Under the pieces are notes generated by a model. That model did not search any database. It was not told the origin of the DNA and saw only the letters and a program-made list of their open reading frames with translations. 64,000 nucleotides of DNA from Lactiplantibacillus daoliensis (GTDB taxonomy: Bacteria; Bacillota; Bacilli; Lactobacillales; Lactobacillaceae), in NCBI RefSeq assembly GCF_005405005.1, contig NZ_BJDH01000010.1, positions 62,001 to 126,000 of the forward strand, in the 5' to 3' direction. Made by a program: the position numbers and the translations under genes. Position 1 is the first letter of the stretch; each line of letters begins with the position of its first letter. Below, piece by piece: positions 61,107 to 64,000 of this stretch.

Positions 61107-61188
61107 CGTCGTTTCCCCCTCGGATGTGACCACGCAAGCTGTCAGTCTGATGCGTGCAGTCACACTAAGATTTTCTAATGCAGAAGCA

Positions 61189-61232
61189 ATAATAATCCAC
61201 GTTGACTCACAAGTCAATGACTTGTGAGTCAA
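61189..61232 (-). promoter_or_regulatory. ABC exporter promoter with 31-bp perfect palindrome (TetR operator)
   Basis: Arms TTGACTCACAAGTCA (61202-61216) and its complement (61218-61232) around a single base. Minus strand -35 TTGACT (61212-61217) lies in the palindrome; 17-bp spacer; -10 TATTAT (61189-61194). It is the probable operator of the TetR protein of this operon. Confidence 0.8.
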
Positions 61233-61318
61233 TAATCATCTAAAATTTTTTATACCGACTAAAACACTGATAAATCGGGCACTTATAATCTGAAATTCAC
61301 TTAAATAACGACTAACAA

Positions 61319-61348
61319 AAACAGCGACTCTTTTTAGCCGCTGCTCAT
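61319..61348 (-). terminator. Terminator after the SDR gene
   Basis: Minus strand AGCAGCGGCT… with AGTCGCTGTTTTT. Stem CAGCG/CGCTG followed by five T. Confidence 0.7.
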
Positions 61349-61356
61349 TCATTAAT

Positions 61357-62151
61357 TTAAAAAATCGTTGGCACTAACCCACCGTCAGCTCGCAAGGCCT
61401 CACCTGAAAAGCTGCTAGCGAATGGACTTGCAACGAAGACAGCTAACCGACCAATTTCGTTAGGCCGAATTAAGCGTTGAATTTGAGATAAGGGGCGATG
61501 ATTGATCATAAAATCATGTTCCCATTGATCCGCCGGCAAGTTCGAATCAGCATACATTTCATTCAGCATATGTTGGACGCCTTCCGTCAACGTCGAACCC
61601 GGCATGACCGTATTCACAGTAACGTGTGTGCCAACCGTCAGTTTTGATAAACTTTTTGCTAAGGATAAGTTCATTGACTTCGTCATCGAATATTGTGGCA
61701 TCTCACCAGAAGGCATGACTGCTTCTTCGCTCGCAATAAAAATCACGCGACCGAAATCATTTGCTAACATCGCCGGTAAATAATGACGTGCGAGGCGGTT
61801 TCCGGATAGGACATTCACTTTAAAGAACCGTTCCCAAGTCGCATCATCAATGGCATCGTAAGCCATCGGGGCAAAGATTCCCATATTATTAACCAGCACA
61901 TCCACGGTCGGCACCTGTTCAAATAACTGAGCCGCTTCCGCTGGATCACTAATGTCATACGGGGCCGCAATTGGCTGTGTTTCAGGATAATCTGCCGCTA
62001 ACGTCGTCACAACCGCTTGAACAGTTTCTGCCCGCCGCCCATTGATCACGACGTCCGCACCTTCTTTGGCAAATGCTTCAGCGATTGCGCGACCAATACC
62101 TTTGGTCGATCCGGTGACCAACACTCGTTTATGTTCCAAACCCATTTCCAT
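61357..62151 (-). CDS. Short-chain dehydrogenase/reductase
   Basis: This 264-residue classical SDR has cofactor motif VTGSTKGIGRAIAEAF (about 12-27), NNMG in place of NNAG, catalytic Ser in IFIASEEAVM, and Tyr/Lys in YSMTKS. An Arg just after the first beta-turn region (NGRRAE) suggests NADP(H). Substrate unknown. SD GGAGG 9 bases before ATG. Single gene between two terminators. Confidence 0.9.
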   Translation of the reverse strand: MEMGLEHKRVLVTGSTKGIGRAIAEAFAKEGADVVINGRRAETVQAVVTTLAADYPETQPIAAPYDISDPAEAAQLFEQVPTVDVLVNNMGIFAPMAYDAIDDATWERFFKVNVLSGNRLARHYLPAMLANDFGRVIFIASEEAVMPSGEMPQYSMTKSMNLSLAKSLSKLTVGTHVTVNTVMPGSTLTEGVQHMLNEMYADSNLPADQWEHDFMINHRPLSQIQRLIRPNEIGRLAVFVASPFASSFSGEALRADGGLVPTIF

Positions 62152-62236
62152 TCGTGAAATCCTCCGTTCAACTTAATTTTCTGACTAAGCTTAGCGGTTC
62201 CTTGCTTGAAACACAACTAAACTACCTTTAAGTGAC

Positions 62237-62277
62237 AAAAAAGACGGGCCCAGCAATGATTGCTGCGACTCGTCTTT
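62237..62277 (-). terminator. Terminator after the AP2-domain gene
   Basis: Minus strand AAGACGAGTCGCAGCAAT pairs with ATTGCTGGGCCCGTCTT, followed by T-run. Confidence 0.85.
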
Positions 62278-62290
62278 ATATGTACGCGTT

Positions 62291-62782
62291 TTATTCCGCG
62301 CTCGTTTTAGCATAAGCTTCTAGAATTGGTTTAACATAACGTTCTTCGGCTTGTTTCCGTGCCACAATGGCATCATCCATATCGGCAAATTGTTGATTTA
62401 ACACTAAATGACCACGATACATCAATCGTGCCACCCATTTTTGGGAACAACGATCAAAGGAAACGCCAATGACACCACTACGGTTACGGCTATTCGGCTT
62501 CAACCGATCCACTGAAGTTCCTTGATAGAGTGGTAAATTATCGCTCCGCCCCATATTTTGGCGCGTCTTAGGGTTATCAAAAATATTCTTACGACTGACA
62601 TCAGCACGTAAGCAACCACAACTCTTAGTAATTCCCTTACGAAGCCGATAACTGTCGACAACAACTTGGTTACCACATGAACATTGACACAACCACCGGG
62701 CATTCCCATTTGGCGCACTTTCTGCACGCTTAATGACCGTTAATCGGGTAAACGTCTCACCAGTTAAATCTTTTAGTCGCAT
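62291..62782 (-). CDS. Orphan AP2-like DNA-binding protein with N-terminal Cys motif
   Basis: This 163-residue protein has an N-terminal Cys region (CQCSCGN with Cys32, 34, 36, and KSCGCL with Cys55, 57) that looks like a small zinc site, followed by an AP2-type DNA-binding domain at about 98-150 (RSGVIGVSFDRCSQKWVARL, then DDAIVARKQAEERYVKP). Such AP2 proteins are common in phages and as parts of HNH homing endonucleases; here no HNH residues are visible. ATG 62782 follows SD GAGGTG. Solitary between housekeeping genes, so likely phage-derived and either domesticated or stranded. Confidence 0.8.
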   Translation of the reverse strand: MRLKDLTGETFTRLTVIKRAESAPNGNARWLCQCSCGNQVVVDSYRLRKGITKSCGCLRADVSRKNIFDNPKTRQNMGRSDNLPLYQGTSVDRLKPNSRNRSGVIGVSFDRCSQKWVARLMYRGHLVLNQQFADMDDAIVARKQAEERYVKPILEAYAKTSAE

Positions 62783-63134
62783 CAAACTCACCTCGTTTTT
62801 ATCTATTTCTTGTACCTATTACTCATTGGCCTTAAGTACAATCTATACTGATTTTATGAAAATAGTATGACGAATACAAAAATATTCATAGCATTATTTA
62901 TTTAAATCTAAATTTTAGCCATGAATTTCTGAAACACTCAACCCATACCGGCTTTAGTCATTCAATAGAATACTACTATTTTTATTTAATGTCACTTAAT
63001 ATTATTTATATAATAATTATTTCAAACTTACACTAATTGAGCACACAACAAAAAAAGGCGTTTCCAACTTTTATTGGTCACGCCAGTCATTAGACTTTTA
63101 ATCATCTGTATAGCGCTATGCAAACGATATAGCA
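62783..63134. other. AT-rich gap with terminator of the DUF2812 gene
   Basis: About 350 bases, very AT-rich. It holds the terminator of the minus-strand gene at 63135 (GGCGTGACCAA with TTGGAAACGCC and a T-run, about 63047-63084). I see no gene. The promoter of the AP2 gene should lie here but is not clear. Confidence 0.6.
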
Positions 63135-63932
63135 TTAAATAATCCAGCCAATTGGCGCCAATCCCAACCAGCTAATCACGTTCACCGTTGTTTCAGTTGG
63201 GACCATTGGTCGTAAAACTTGCTTGATTTCGCTTTCGGTCGCCAGTGTTTGCAGGTCATACCAATATCCGCCTTTACGACTATGCCCAACCAAGTGCCAG
63301 CGTCCCAATGATTTTAAAGTATCCGTATCAATACCATCTTTTAGTGGCTCAATGTACACATGCATGGTCGGCAGCCACGCGCCATCATACTCCCGCGTAT
63401 CACGGCGCAGAATGACAATTTGATTTTGTAAATTTTTAGCACTCCACCAAAACCGGAACAAAACACAAACACCAATCAACATATATATTTGTGAAATCAG
63501 CAACTGATTACCAGTTTGCATCGTAAAGATTAAGACCCCAAAGAAACCGACGCCTAAGTAGATCAGCAAATTAATGGTGTTCATCGCCTTATCACGCATC
63601 CCCAGTGCGACTTCCAACCGCATTTTGGGATCGCCTGGCGAGACTTGAGCCGCCACTACTTCTGGACGATCACTACCCGTATACACAACCTGAATATCTG
63701 GCTTTTGAACTTGAACCGTTGCTAGGACTTGGAATAAGTGGCTTGATTTTGTCATTTCTGCCACCAATTCACTTGGGACATACTCACTAAAAATTCGAAA
63801 GGTCGTCTTGACGTGTTTAAAATGATACCAATTACCACGTAAACCGGCTAAACACCAGCCGTGCTGTGCTAGCTTATTCAACCATTTTAATTCTTGTTCA
63901 GATCCCTTGATTAAAAACCGATATCGCCACAT
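63135..63932 (-). CDS. DUF2812 membrane protein
   Basis: This 265-residue protein has the DUF2812 pattern at the N-terminus (FLIKGSEQELKWLNKLAQHGWCL, then GNWYHFKHV), two central transmembrane helices (about 120-160) and a cytosolic second half with a repeat of the same kind (RWHLVGHSRKGGYWYDL), then C-terminal WLGLAPIGWII. Genes of this family often accompany PadR regulators. SD AAAGGGG 8-9 bases before ATG. A second gene with nearly the same end lies just upstream. Confidence 0.8.
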   Translation of the reverse strand: MWRYRFLIKGSEQELKWLNKLAQHGWCLAGLRGNWYHFKHVKTTFRIFSEYVPSELVAEMTKSSHLFQVLATVQVQKPDIQVVYTGSDRPEVVAAQVSPGDPKMRLEVALGMRDKAMNTINLLIYLGVGFFGVLIFTMQTGNQLLISQIYMLIGVCVLFRFWWSAKNLQNQIVILRRDTREYDGAWLPTMHVYIEPLKDGIDTDTLKSLGRWHLVGHSRKGGYWYDLQTLATESEIKQVLRPMVPTETTVNVISWLGLAPIGWII

Positions 63933-63964
63933 TTTATCGCTTCCCCTTTTAGTAATACGCTCCT

Positions 63965-64000
63965 TTAAAAGTAACCGATTGGTGCTAGTCCCAACATACC
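63965..64000 (-). CDS. C-terminus of a second DUF2812-like gene, partial
   Basis: The minus frame entering at 64000 reads GMLGLAPIGYF and stops at TAA (63965-63967). The end of the next gene is WLGLAPIGWII, so this is probably a tandem paralog. Only 11 residues are in the window. It ends 32 bases before the downstream start, so the two would be co-transcribed. Confidence 0.55.
   Translation of the reverse strand, partial: GMLGLAPIGYF

Overview
The window looks like chromosome of a Lactiplantibacillus species (L. plantarum group). The reasons are its moderate GC, the sortase motif of the form LPQTxE, the dense set of intracellular glycoside hydrolases, a sucrose PTS/LacI locus, a maltose ABC/maltose-phosphorylase operon, and tandem crcB and ackA-serCA genes in an order I remember from L. 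plantarum. No alignment was run, so the species is not fixed. I see no rRNA, tRNA, CRISPR array, intact transposase or prophage block.

Layout. 1-2.3 kb: end of an ECF (YkoEDC-type) vitamin importer. 2.3-9.6 kb: an ABC-F protein with a leader uORF, a two-gene fluoride exporter (crcB), acetate kinase, a truncated RqcH-like protein and small housekeeping or hypothetical genes. 9.7-13.3 kb: a promoter, a serine-rich leader peptide and an attenuator-like structure, then an inserted repeat element, then serC-serA-GNAT. 13.3-18.3 kb: two paralogous peptide-binding lipoproteins, an RNPP-type regulator and a small gene that seems frameshifted. 18.3-21.6 kb: a Cna-type LPQTDE adhesin whose cell-wall anchor is cut off by a frameshift. 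22-31.5 kb: MFS exporter, LysR regulator, alpha-glucosidase, a tyrosine-type T-box ahead of a NhaC-family transporter, and a quinone-oxidoreductase-like protein. 31.7-38.6 kb: sucrose locus (sacR, sacA, PTS EIIBCA) with a GH36 alpha-galactosidase. 38.8-53.8 kb: LacI-GH13-GH13 operon, then the alpha-glucosidase-malEFG-msmK-maltose phosphorylase operon, then a GH31 enzyme. 54-57.8 kb: FolT-like S component, a lipoprotein fumarate-reductase-like flavoprotein and an unusual acyl-CoA dehydrogenase/ETF-alpha fusion. 57.9-61.2 kb: ABC exporter with its TetR regulator and a 31-bp palindromic operator. 61.3-64 kb: SDR, an orphan AP2-domain protein and tandem DUF2812-like genes.

How the genes work together. 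About a third of the window is one carbohydrate island. Sucrose enters as sucrose-6-P through the PTS and is split by SacA. Maltodextrins enter by MalEFG/MsmK and are cut by GH13/GH31 glucosidases and maltose phosphorylase. LacI-type operators and cre-like boxes sit at each promoter.

The most unusual non-coding content is a family of about 520-560 bp intergenic repeats in four copies (9.9, 21.8, 26.0 and 31.5 kb). They have CTAAAGGTTG-type terminal inverted repeats and several internal hairpins, and the hairpin arms change in a compensatory way between copies. This suggests a mobile element whose folded structure is conserved. The most unusual proteins are the ACAD/ETF-alpha fusion, which lacks the usual catalytic glutamate, and the surface flavoprotein beside it, which carries a flavinylation-like motif.
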